Part shown: positions 26,046 to 33,529 of the stretch, one piece after another | Numbering within the stretch: the first letter of the stretch is position 1 | How the letters are laid out: each line of letters begins with the position of its first letter | Assembly: GCA_028277185.1 (NCBI GenBank) | Contig: JANQGQ010000043.1 | Span: 1 to 64,000, forward strand | DNA length: 64,000 bases | Direction: 5' to 3' | From: Woeseiaceae bacterium | GTDB taxonomy: Bacteria > Pseudomonadota > Gammaproteobacteria > Steroidobacterales > Woeseiaceae | Position numbers and translations under genes: made by a program | Notes under the pieces: generated by a model | What the model saw: only the letters and a program-made list of their open reading frames with translations | Databases searched by the model: none | Told to the model about the DNA's origin: nothing

Positions 26046-26648
26046 TTAGTCCGACTTGATGTCCTGCGCCATGAAGTGCATCAGCCACGACCGGGCGCGC
26101 TGCAGTTTGCGCTGCACGGTACGCACATTGCAGCCGGTGAGTTCGGCGATCTGCTCGTTCGACAGGCCACCGAAGCAGGACATATCCAGCGTTTCGACGA
26201 GATCCTCGCTGTGCCCGGCCAGCTTGTCGATCGCTTCGTACACCGCGACGAGCTGCTCCGGTTTGTCCATGTCGAGCAGATGGCTGACGGTCAGGGTCAC
26301 CGGGGGTGCGCCGCCGCCGCGTTTGGCGGCGTTATCGGCGCGATACGTATCGACGACGATCTGCCGCATCGCGCGCGACGCCACCGCAAAGAAGTGCCGG
26401 CGGTCGCGCAGGTCCTGGGTTTTGCCCTGGACAAGCTTCTCGTACGCCTCGTGGACGAGAACCGTGGTCTGCACGTGCTGACCGACCCGGGACCGGCGCA
26501 GCTGCTGACGCGCAAGCTGGTGCAGTTCCTCGTACACCAGCGCCACGACGTCGTTCAGGCTCTCCGACTGCCCCTGGGCATAGCGCTTGAGCAATGCCGT
26601 GACCTCGTGTGCGCCGGGCCGGCCGTTCCCGGACACGTCAGCGCTCAC
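26046..26648 (-). CDS. ECF-type RNA polymerase sigma factor, kinase-linked
   Basis: The 200-residue protein has sigma region 2 (YEELHQLARQQLRRSR, HEAYEKL, FFAVASRAMRQIVVDTYRA) and region 4 (SNEQIAELTGCNVRTVQRKLQRARSWL split across its helix-turn-helix). It belongs to the ECF group found next to Hanks-type kinases. In the characterised Vibrio example (EcfP/PknT) the kinase activates the sigma factor by threonine phosphorylation. No anti-sigma gene is adjacent, which fits kinase control. The downstream kinase gene starts 11 bases after its stop. Confidence 0.92.
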   Translation of the reverse strand: MSADVSGNGRPGAHEVTALLKRYAQGQSESLNDVVALVYEELHQLARQQLRRSRVGQHVQTTVLVHEAYEKLVQGKTQDLRDRRHFFAVASRAMRQIVVDTYRADNAAKRGGGAPPVTLTVSHLLDMDKPEQLVAVYEAIDKLAGHSEDLVETLDMSCFGGLSNEQIAELTGCNVRTVQRKLQRARSWLMHFMAQDIKSD

Positions 26649-26718
26649 TACGCCGCGGGCGCGGGAGAAAAGCGTATCGGTTTGTTGTTGTTCGCCGCAT
26701 TGTCCGCTCCGACAGGCA

Positions 26719-27192
26719 TCATATGCGCCCTGAAGCGGATTTTCGATTACGAAACGACAGACGCCGGGCGCGGGTCATCCGGAAACCGTCGCGCATGTTC
26801 AGGCCGAGCAAACCGAAGTTGACGGCGCCGGCGATGAGTTCGACGAGCTGTACGGTATAGAACAGGGCGTCGAAGTCGCCCGCACGCGCCCGCGCCGCAA
26901 GGAACAACGCCGCGGGGACCAGCACGACGAGACCGTTGGCGGCGATCACGGGCATCCGCGACTTTTTTGCCGCAAGCAGCGCGCCGCGCCGTCCGCCGGC
27001 AAGCGCGAAGCCGGTCCCGCCGGCAGCCGCCAGCGCGGGAATCAGCACGAAGAGCCCCCACGGGATCGCGGTCTTCACCCGAACTACCCAGGCTTCGATG
27101 CCGGATAACTCAGCCGTAACCGTCGCGGTCCAGAACGCCGCGATCATGAGCATGCCGAGGCCGCCGGCAATGGGGTGAATCAGCCGTTTCAT
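26719..27192 (-). CDS. Four-helix integral membrane protein
   Basis: The 157-residue protein has four hydrophobic segments near residues 5–27, 42–63, 75–96 and 105–130. I do not recognise the family with certainty. The ATG at 27192 follows a good GGGAG site. It diverges from a MarR-type regulator gene 91 bases away, the usual layout of a regulator controlling its neighbour, so it is probably the regulator's target. Confidence 0.65.
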   Translation of the reverse strand: MKRLIHPIAGGLGMLMIAAFWTATVTAELSGIEAWVVRVKTAIPWGLFVLIPALAAAGGTGFALAGGRRGALLAAKKSRMPVIAANGLVVLVPAALFLAARARAGDFDALFYTVQLVELIAGAVNFGLLGLNMRDGFRMTRARRLSFRNRKSASGRI

Positions 27193-27283
27193 CTCGTTTC
27201 TCCCGGATTCGTTTGCCTGCAAAACTATATAGTATGCTATCTTTAAATTGACAGCAAGCTATGCATCTGTGCCAAATGCCTCA
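27193..27283. promoter_or_regulatory. Divergent promoter region with palindromes, MarR–membrane protein pair
   Basis: This short AT-rich spacer holds the perfect palindrome ACTATATAGT (27224–27233), followed by AGTATGCTATC and an AT-rich stretch. Both divergent genes would be covered by a MarR dimer bound here. Confidence 0.5.
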
Positions 27284-27721
27284 ATGGCTTTCGACAAATC
27301 ACGATCGGCAGGCTTCCTGGCCAATCACATGGCGCGGCTGTTTGCGCTCCATCTTTCGCAGGCGATCGCGCCGCTCGGCCTCGCACCCGCGCAGTTCATG
27401 ACGCTCCTCGAGCTCTGGGAAGAGGACGGGCTGACTCAGGCCGATCTCGTCGAGCGGCTCGACGTCGAGCAGGCGACACTCGCGAACACGCTGAAGCGCA
27501 TGGAGCGCGACGGACTCGTGCGCCGGGCAGCGCACCCGGATGACGGGCGCGCGCGGCTCATCTGGCTCACCGCCAAGGCCCGGAAGCTGGAACCCGCCGC
27601 CAAGAAGGCCGCAACGGCCGTCAACCGCCGGGCGCTGGAGGCACTCGACGCAACGCGCGCGGAGGGGCTGCTGGGGGCGATGGGGGACGTCATCCGGCAG
27701 CTGCGCCGGACACGGGACTGA
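27284..27721 (+). CDS. MarR-family transcriptional regulator
   Basis: The 145-residue winged-helix protein has the MarR recognition helix and wing (LTQADLVERLDVEQATLANTL, then RDGLVRRAAHPDDGRARLI). The ATG at 27284 is used; a TTG at 27248 would lengthen it by 12 residues. It probably represses the divergent membrane-protein gene and itself from the palindromic spacer. The ligand is unknown. Confidence 0.87.
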   Translation: MAFDKSRSAGFLANHMARLFALHLSQAIAPLGLAPAQFMTLLELWEEDGLTQADLVERLDVEQATLANTLKRMERDGLVRRAAHPDDGRARLIWLTAKARKLEPAAKKAATAVNRRALEALDATRAEGLLGAMGDVIRQLRRTRD

Positions 27722-27724
27722 GAG

Positions 27725-28219
27725 CTAAGACGCCTCCCGCAGACACTTGCGAATGAACTTCGCGGCGGACCGGTAGTGACTCGGGCCGGCAGCCTCCGCC
27801 CAGCGGCCCGGCGTCCAGGCGTTGTTGGCGCCCTGCATCGGGCCGCCATAGAGCTCCCTGTCGCTGTGCCCCTCGATGAACTTCATGAGCTTCGTGTGGT
27901 TCGTCCGCAGGCGCCTTCTCGCGTCCGTCCAGCTCAGTTTCGCTTGCCTCGCCCGCAGCTCGCGGTTGTACTCCTTGAGCTGGCTCCACTTGTAGCCCTT
28001 CGCCGGAAAGTACACGGTCTTTCCAGCCTGACCGTCGCGGTACCAACCCAGAAAGAGCGTTATCCAGTGCGCGCGGTGGCCGATGACGTCCTTGATGGAG
28101 GTATCGTCCTCGTGCTTGCGGACTGCCTCGGCCGCAGCGAGCTCGTCGATGAGGGCGTCGAGCTTCGCGAACTCCCTGACGGTGACGTCGAGCAGCTCCT
28201 GTTTGCTGGTGGCGGCGAT
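27725..28219 (-). CDS. ClbS/DfsB-family four-helix protein with an apparent ATC start
   Basis: The frame gives a complete ClbS/DfsB-type protein of about 164 residues (AATSKQELLDVTVREF at the start, DVIGHRAHWITLFLGWY near 60, then KTVYFPAKGYKWSQL). ClbS itself protects against colibactin; other family members are DinB-like and uncharacterised. No ATG, GTG or TTG exists in frame between the upstream TAA (28268–28270) and codon 69 of the frame. The expected start position, directly before AATSKQ, is ATC (28217–28219), six bases after a GAGGAG ribosome site. It is either a rare AUC start, a gene that lost its start, or a sequencing error. Confidence 0.7.
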   Translation of the reverse strand: MAATSKQELLDVTVREFAKLDALIDELAAAEAVRKHEDDTSIKDVIGHRAHWITLFLGWYRDGQAGKTVYFPAKGYKWSQLKEYNRELRARQAKLSWTDARRRLRTNHTKLMKFIEGHSDRELYGGPMQGANNAWTPGRWAEAAGPSHYRSAAKFIRKCLREAS

Positions 28220-28578
28220 AGCGGACTCCTCATACCCGGCGACGTCGAAGGGCCAGCGTAGGAGCCGTTACCGTGTCGCGGCAATGCGTAGTTGTGCGGA
28301 GACCGGACTCTCTGCCAAGTCGATCGCGGTCCTGTCGCGGCTGAAGCGGGAGTGTTTCGATTCGATTGCCGAATCGGTCCGCGTCGGCCCTTTCTTTTTC
28401 CAACGAGCAGGCGTAGTATCCCGCGCGCTATGCACATTACCGCTCACACAACGCGCCTCGATTGCGCCGTCGCCGACCCGATCACGATCCTCGTGAGAGT
28501 CCGCACGGCGTCAGTGCGCGCCGCAGTCGCTCCTTTCGCGAAAGGAGTGTTTGAGCGATAGCCGTCCCGTATATCGAT

Positions 28579-28644
28579 GCTGGATGGCTCATTCGAACCA
28601 TCCAGCCACGGAAACCCTGGTTGGTTCGCTGATCAGGGTTTTTT
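28579..28644 (+). promoter_or_regulatory. Two-hairpin leader with intrinsic terminator before the ABC-type gene
   Basis: A 9-bp hairpin (GCTGGATGG/CCATCCAGC, 28579–28606) is followed by AAACCCTG (28612–28619) pairing with CAGGGTTT and running into a T tract (28634–28644). The second is a plausible intrinsic terminator 44 bases before the ATG at 28688. It could be a termination/antitermination leader or the end of an upstream short transcript. The 28220–28578 stretch shows no gene I can support. Confidence 0.55.
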
Positions 28645-28687
28645 GTTGCCCGAGCAAAAGACCGGCAATGCAGGAGGGCAGAAGACT

Positions 28688-29536
28688 ATGGAAACGAGAC
28701 GCTACGGCCGCCCGACGCTGACGGGCATCTGGAATACCTACCGCGCGAGGATCGCCGGAACCTTGAGCCTGCTCACCGTCGAGCGCCTGCTCGGGGTAGC
28801 GGTGCCGTTTGTCCTCGGCGTGGCCATCAACGATCTGATCGCCGGCAGTCTTCGCGGCGTCTGGTGGCTCGTGGCGCTCGAGGTCACGGCCCTCCTGATC
28901 GGTACGGGTCGACGGCTGTACGACAGCCGCGTGTACGCCGGTATCTATTCGGACGTTGCCGACAACACCGCACAGCGAACGGACATCAGCGTCAGCCGGC
29001 GTGCCGCAAGGTTGGGGCTGGCCCGGGAACTCGTCGACTTCTTCGAATGGGAGCTGCCGGAACTGCTGGCGGCGCTCGTCGGCATCCTCGGCGCACTCAC
29101 GATGCTGATCTATCTGCTGCCGTCGGTCGGCGCGCTGAGCATCGTCGTCGGCCTGCTCGTCGCGGTCGTCTTCGTGCTGAGCCGCGGCCGCATGTTCAAC
29201 CTGAACAAGCTGCTCAACAACGAGCTGGAGCGGCAGGTCACGATGCTCGAGTCCGGACGCGCGTTTCTGCGCTGGCGGCATCTGTCGCGGCTTGCGCGCT
29301 GGCGGATCCATTTGTCGGACCTCGAAGCGGTCAACTTCGCAATCGCGGAGCTGCTGCTGTCGGCGCTGATCATCGGCGCGGTCGTCGTGACGGTTCGGAC
29401 GGGCCTGAGCGTGGGCGAGGTGTTCGCGGTGCTGACCTACCTGATCGGCCTCGCGGAGAACCTGATCGTCCTGCCGTGGACTTATCAGCAGTCGATCCGC
29501 GCGCACGAGATCGGCGGGCGGATCGCAAGCGGTTGA
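28688..29536 (+). CDS. ABC-transporter transmembrane-domain protein without ATPase domain
   Basis: The 282-residue protein resembles only the six-helix membrane half of a type IV ABC exporter (hydrophobic segments near 22–45, 55–80, 125–150, 152–172, 230–250, 258–278). It stops where the nucleotide-binding domain would begin. Stand-alone six-transmembrane proteins of this type exist (ABC_membrane_3-like) and have no known role. No ATPase gene is adjacent. An AGGAGG site supports the ATG at 28688. Confidence 0.75.
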   Translation: METRRYGRPTLTGIWNTYRARIAGTLSLLTVERLLGVAVPFVLGVAINDLIAGSLRGVWWLVALEVTALLIGTGRRLYDSRVYAGIYSDVADNTAQRTDISVSRRAARLGLARELVDFFEWELPELLAALVGILGALTMLIYLLPSVGALSIVVGLLVAVVFVLSRGRMFNLNKLLNNELERQVTMLESGRAFLRWRHLSRLARWRIHLSDLEAVNFAIAELLLSALIIGAVVVTVRTGLSVGEVFAVLTYLIGLAENLIVLPWTYQQSIRAHEIGGRIASG

Positions 29537-29585
29537 GGCGGCCGGCAGCAGTGCCGGCTGCCCAAACTGTGCAAAGATACGGACC

Positions 29586-30473
29586 ATGTCCGGATCGAAG
29601 TACCAAGACGTTTACCCGACGGAGCCGCTGCTCGACAGCGCGCTGCTGTCGCGGCCGTCGGCCGCCGATCTGCTGACGCTCGAGTACTTCGAGGCCGCTC
29701 CCGCCACGATGCCGACCCGGGTCTTCGACCAGCACCATATCCTGCTGAACTACAAGGACGAGCCGCAGCGCGTCGAGAACTGGCGCGACGGGGAGCACCG
29801 GGACTTCACCTACCGCAAGCACGAGATCGTCGTGACGCCGGCGGGCGTCGAGAGCGGCTGGCGCTGGCACGTCACGTCGAAGGTGATCGTGATTACGCTG
29901 GACCCGGAGAAATTCCGGCGCTTCGCGCAGAACGAAGTCGGCGTGTTTCTCGGCGACGCGCAGCTACGCGATCTGCCGCAGTTCGAGGACCCTGACATCT
30001 GTCAGGCCGGCATGATGCTCAAGGACGCGCTTGCCAGCCGGGAGCAGGGCTCCGAGCTCATGTTCGAGAGCCTCGCCCGGGTGTTCCTCGTCAAGCTGAT
30101 CCAGAAGTACGGCCTGCGCGGAGAGGACTATGCGTTCTCGAAGCGCTTTACCGCCGGGCACTACAAGCACGTCCTGGACTTCGTCAGCAAGCGTTACGGT
30201 CAGACCATCGTCGTCGAGGACCTCGCCCGCGAAGCCGCGCTCAGCACCTCGCACTTCGCGCGCCTGTTCAAGGAGACCATCGGCCTCAGTCCGATGCAGT
30301 TCGTGACCGCCTTCCGCGTCGAGCAGGCTAAGAAGCGCCTCGCGGAACAGGGCACGCCGCTGATCGACATCGCGATCGCCTGCGGCTTTTCCGATCAGGC
30401 GCATTTCTCGCGGGTCTTCAAGCAGGTAGCCGGCGAGACGCCCTCGAAGTATCGGGCGCGCATCGAACGCTAG
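29586..30473 (+). CDS. AraC-family transcriptional regulator
   Basis: The 295-residue protein has an N-terminal ligand-binding region without a recognisable cupin signature and a C-terminal double helix-turn-helix (about 190–292): VVEDLAREAALSTSHFARLF and then IDIAIACGFSDQAHFSRVFK, the AraC hallmark. It lies just upstream of the alpha/beta hydrolase and SnoaL-like genes on the same strand and is the likely regulator of both. It could also act on the preceding membrane protein. Confidence 0.88.
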   Translation: MSGSKYQDVYPTEPLLDSALLSRPSAADLLTLEYFEAAPATMPTRVFDQHHILLNYKDEPQRVENWRDGEHRDFTYRKHEIVVTPAGVESGWRWHVTSKVIVITLDPEKFRRFAQNEVGVFLGDAQLRDLPQFEDPDICQAGMMLKDALASREQGSELMFESLARVFLVKLIQKYGLRGEDYAFSKRFTAGHYKHVLDFVSKRYGQTIVVEDLAREAALSTSHFARLFKETIGLSPMQFVTAFRVEQAKKRLAEQGTPLIDIAIACGFSDQAHFSRVFKQVAGETPSKYRARIER

Positions 30474-30586
30474 CCGCAACGCCCGCGGCAGAATCCTTCA
30501 AAAGCTTCAGAGCCTCGTACAAGCGGCCTCCCGGGGCGCCCGATAGATTGGTCCTCATTCTCCGACACAACGATGAGGACCCCGCC

Positions 30587-31531
30587 ATGAAACCGACGTT
30601 TGCCATTCCGGCACTTGCCGCTGCACTGATTTCCAACCCTTTGGAGGCTGCCATGAAGAAGTCCGTAACGTTCGACAGCGCCGGCCGGACGCTGGCCGGC
30701 GATCTCTACCTGCCCGACGACTATCGGGAAGGCGACAAGCTCCCCGCCGTCGTCGTCACCGGCGCCTGGACCACCGTCAAGGAACAGATGGCCGGCACTT
30801 ATGCCGCCGAGCTGGCCGACCGCGGCTACGCCGCGCTGGCGTTCGACTTCCGCGGCTGGGGCCAGTCGCCGGACAGCGTTCAGTACCTCGAGGACCCCGC
30901 CCGCAAGAGCGAAGACATCGACGCGGCCGTGAACTTCCTTGCATCGCGCCCCGAAGTCGACGGCGCTCGGATTGCCGGGCTCGGCATCTGCGCGTCCGCC
31001 GGCTACATGAGCGACGTCGCCCTCGGCAACGAGCACGTCCGCTCGCTGGCGCTCGTCGCGCCCTGGCTGCACGACCGGCAGATCGTCGAGGACACCTACG
31101 GTGGTCCGGAGAGCGTGGCGGCACTGATCGAGGTCGGCCGCAGCGCGGCAGCCTCCGGGGAGCCCGTGATCCTCGAAGCGGCCAGTATGACGAACGAAAA
31201 CGCCGTCATGTATCAGGCGCCCTACTACACCGAGACGGACCGCGGGCTGATTCCCGAGTACGACAACAAGTTCAACGCGGCCTCGTGGGAGGGCTGGCTG
31301 ACCTATGACGCGCTCGTGACCGCCGACTCGCTCCGGAAACCGACCCTGCTCGTGCACTCCGAAACCGCGGCGATCCCGCAGGGCGCGAAAGAGTACGCCC
31401 GCCGGATGGGCGACAACGCGACCGCCATCTGGCTCGAGGACACGACGCAGTTCGACTTCTACGACCGTGACGAGTCCGTACAGACGTCCGTCGATGCCGT
31501 CGCCGGGCACTTCGAGCGCACGCTGCGCTGA
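30587..31531 (+). CDS. Alpha/beta hydrolase with cysteine nucleophile
   Basis: The 314-residue protein has an alpha/beta hydrolase fold with the nucleophile elbow GLGICASAGY, where cysteine replaces the usual serine as in dienelactone hydrolases. Where relatives carry the catalytic histidine the sequence reads TTQFDFYDR, so the histidine appears replaced by glutamine. Two starts have good ribosome sites: ATG 30587 adds a hydrophobic, signal-like leader (FAIPALAAALISNPLEAA), while ATG 30653 starts at MKKSVTFDS. The SnoaL-like gene follows after ten bases. Confidence 0.82.
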   Translation: MKPTFAIPALAAALISNPLEAAMKKSVTFDSAGRTLAGDLYLPDDYREGDKLPAVVVTGAWTTVKEQMAGTYAAELADRGYAALAFDFRGWGQSPDSVQYLEDPARKSEDIDAAVNFLASRPEVDGARIAGLGICASAGYMSDVALGNEHVRSLALVAPWLHDRQIVEDTYGGPESVAALIEVGRSAAASGEPVILEAASMTNENAVMYQAPYYTETDRGLIPEYDNKFNAASWEGWLTYDALVTADSLRKPTLLVHSETAAIPQGAKEYARRMGDNATAIWLEDTTQFDFYDRDESVQTSVDAVAGHFERTLR

Positions 31532-31541
31532 GGAAACGGCC

Positions 31542-32474
31542 GTGAAAACAATCGCAACAGGAATCCTGACTATGACCCTCGCTTCCCTGACACCAGCCGC
31601 CGCCGCAACGCCCGACGAAGCCGCGATCAGGACCATCGTCGAAAGCGTCGCGGTACTGGCCGACAGCGGCAACTTCGAGGCGCTGGAACGCGTCTATGCC
31701 GACGAGATTCATGTCGACTACACGTCGCTTGCCGGCGGCGAGCCGGAACTCAAGAGCCCGCAGGCGCTGATGAACGAATGGGCAGCCGTCCTGCCCGGTT
31801 TCGACCGCACGCGGCATGCGATCTCGAACGTCGAGGCAGACGTGAGCGGCCGGACCGCCACCGCGACGGCCGACGTCGTCGCCGACCACTACGTCGGCGA
31901 ACTCTTCTGGCAGGTGTCGGGCCACTACCGCTACCGCTTCGTCAGGGACGACGACCGGTGGCGGATCACGGCGATGACCTTCAATCTCGAAGACGAAACC
32001 GGCACGCGGGACGTCTTCGGGCCCGCCATGGAACGCGCTGCAAGCGATCCGCCGTCCTACATCGTCCGCCAGCGGACCGCCGACACCGTCCGGCAATTCC
32101 TGAAGTCACTCGAGGAGAAGGACATGCAATCCCTGGCGGCGGTCTGGGCCGACGATGCCGTGCAGGACATGCCCTTCTCGCCGGAAGGGCATCCCAAGCG
32201 GGTCGCGGGCAAGGCAGCCATCGTCGATCTTTATGCTGCCTGGCCGGACGTCGCCGGCGACGCGGACTTCACGTCAGAGCTCGTCTTCTACCCGATGCAG
32301 GATCCGGAGATGGTGTTCGCCGAGTTCAAAGGCCGCGTCGATGTGGTACCGACCGGCAGGGAGTACCGCCAGACCTACGGCGGGCTGTTCCACGTCGTGG
32401 ACGGCAGAATACGGCTGTTCCGGGAGTACTACGATCCGGCCCCGTTTGCCTGGGCGTTCGGTCTGCAGGACTAA
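31542..32474 (+). CDS. Exported protein with two SnoaL/NTF2-like domains
   Basis: The 310-residue protein has a signal peptide (ILTMTLASLTPAAAA) and two NTF2-like domains, at residues about 25–150 (SNFEALERVYADEIHVDYTS-like start) and 175–305 (FLKSLEEKDMQSLAAVWADD, ending LFREYYDPAPFA). Such domains bind small hydrophobic ligands or catalyse isomerisations. A GTG start at 31542 follows a GAGGAAA site ten bases after the hydrolase stop, so the two form an operon and may act on the same compound. Confidence 0.82.
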   Translation: MKTIATGILTMTLASLTPAAAATPDEAAIRTIVESVAVLADSGNFEALERVYADEIHVDYTSLAGGEPELKSPQALMNEWAAVLPGFDRTRHAISNVEADVSGRTATATADVVADHYVGELFWQVSGHYRYRFVRDDDRWRITAMTFNLEDETGTRDVFGPAMERAASDPPSYIVRQRTADTVRQFLKSLEEKDMQSLAAVWADDAVQDMPFSPEGHPKRVAGKAAIVDLYAAWPDVAGDADFTSELVFYPMQDPEMVFAEFKGRVDVVPTGREYRQTYGGLFHVVDGRIRLFREYYDPAPFAWAFGLQD

Positions 32475-32482
32475 CCGGGGTA

Positions 32483-33364
32483 TCAGTCGTGGCAGCGCAC
32501 GCTCAGTATCCGCTTGTCCTTATTGGCCCTGACGGTTGCGCCCGGCATTGCCAGCGTGAGAACAGCGTCGCTCGCCATACTCGACATGCCGAAGGTACCC
32601 AGACCAAGGGACATGCCGGTCGCCTCCTTGAACTCGTCGTAGGTCATGCCCTTTCTGAGATCCCACTCTTCCGGGCAACCGCCGCCCGGCATCGCGACCG
32701 GGGTTCCGCGCGTTGCGCCGTGGTTCAGGAGGAACGCCTCAGCCGCTGCCTGCCCGTTGCGGACCGCGGAGTCGAGGGGTGTATTGCCGAACTCGTCTGG
32801 CGCGTTGACGTTTGCGCCGCGAGCGATGAGGATCCGCGCAAACTCGATCCGATCGTCACTTGCGCTCTCGTGCAGCGGCGTTTCGCCACGTCGGTTCTTC
32901 AATTCCGCATCGGCGCCATGTTCGAGTAACAGCGCGATTCGATCGGGGTCGCCGCTCTGACGGATCGCCAGATGCAGGGGGCTGTCGCCGCCGTATCGGT
33001 CGAGGAGCGACACATCGGCGCCCGCTTCGAGCAGCAGGCTCACCATCTCCTGATTGTCATTGACGACAGCATAGTGCAACGGTGTGCGCCCCAATCGCGA
33101 TTCCCGACCGTCGACGTCGACGCCGGCCGCAAGCAACATCTGCGCGATTTCGACCTGTCCTCCAATCGCTGCCCTGCCGAGCGCGGTGAAGCCCGACTTG
33201 TCACGCCGCTCGAGATCCACACCTTTGTCGATGAATCGCTGTACGCGTTTGGTGTCGCCGTCGATGACGGCTTTGGTGAGCTTCGACGGTTTCGCCTCCG
33301 CAACGGAACAGACCAGCAGGGACAGAAAAACCATGGCAACCGGAAAAAGAGGCTTGTAGTTCAT
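32483..33364 (-). CDS. Periplasmic ankyrin-repeat protein
   Basis: The 293-residue protein has a signal peptide (VAMVFLSLLVCSVAEA) and about six ankyrin repeats at residues 25–210, each with the GxTPLHxA-type core (GRTPLHYAVV, DSPLHLAI, GETPLHESA, GNTPLDSAV). The C-terminal tail has a cysteine pair and a short SmpA-like region (KGMTYDEFKEATG). Ankyrin repeats mediate protein contacts. It is transcribed convergently with the SnoaL-like gene. The ATG at 33364 has a GGAGG site. Confidence 0.85.
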   Translation of the reverse strand: MNYKPLFPVAMVFLSLLVCSVAEAKPSKLTKAVIDGDTKRVQRFIDKGVDLERRDKSGFTALGRAAIGGQVEIAQMLLAAGVDVDGRESRLGRTPLHYAVVNDNQEMVSLLLEAGADVSLLDRYGGDSPLHLAIRQSGDPDRIALLLEHGADAELKNRRGETPLHESASDDRIEFARILIARGANVNAPDEFGNTPLDSAVRNGQAAAEAFLLNHGATRGTPVAMPGGGCPEEWDLRKGMTYDEFKEATGMSLGLGTFGMSSMASDAVLTLAMPGATVRANKDKRILSVRCHD

Positions 33365-33529
33365 GTTGTTACCTCCGCAGGATGGATTGTCTTCATCCGC
33401 GGCGACTACTCTAGCATCCGGATGCGCGCCCTCGGAAACCGGAACTGTAAAATCTATTACAATCCGCGAAGACATGATGGCGTCACTCGAATGGACATGC
33501 GCTGAGCACCCCGACCCGGCGGGCGGACG

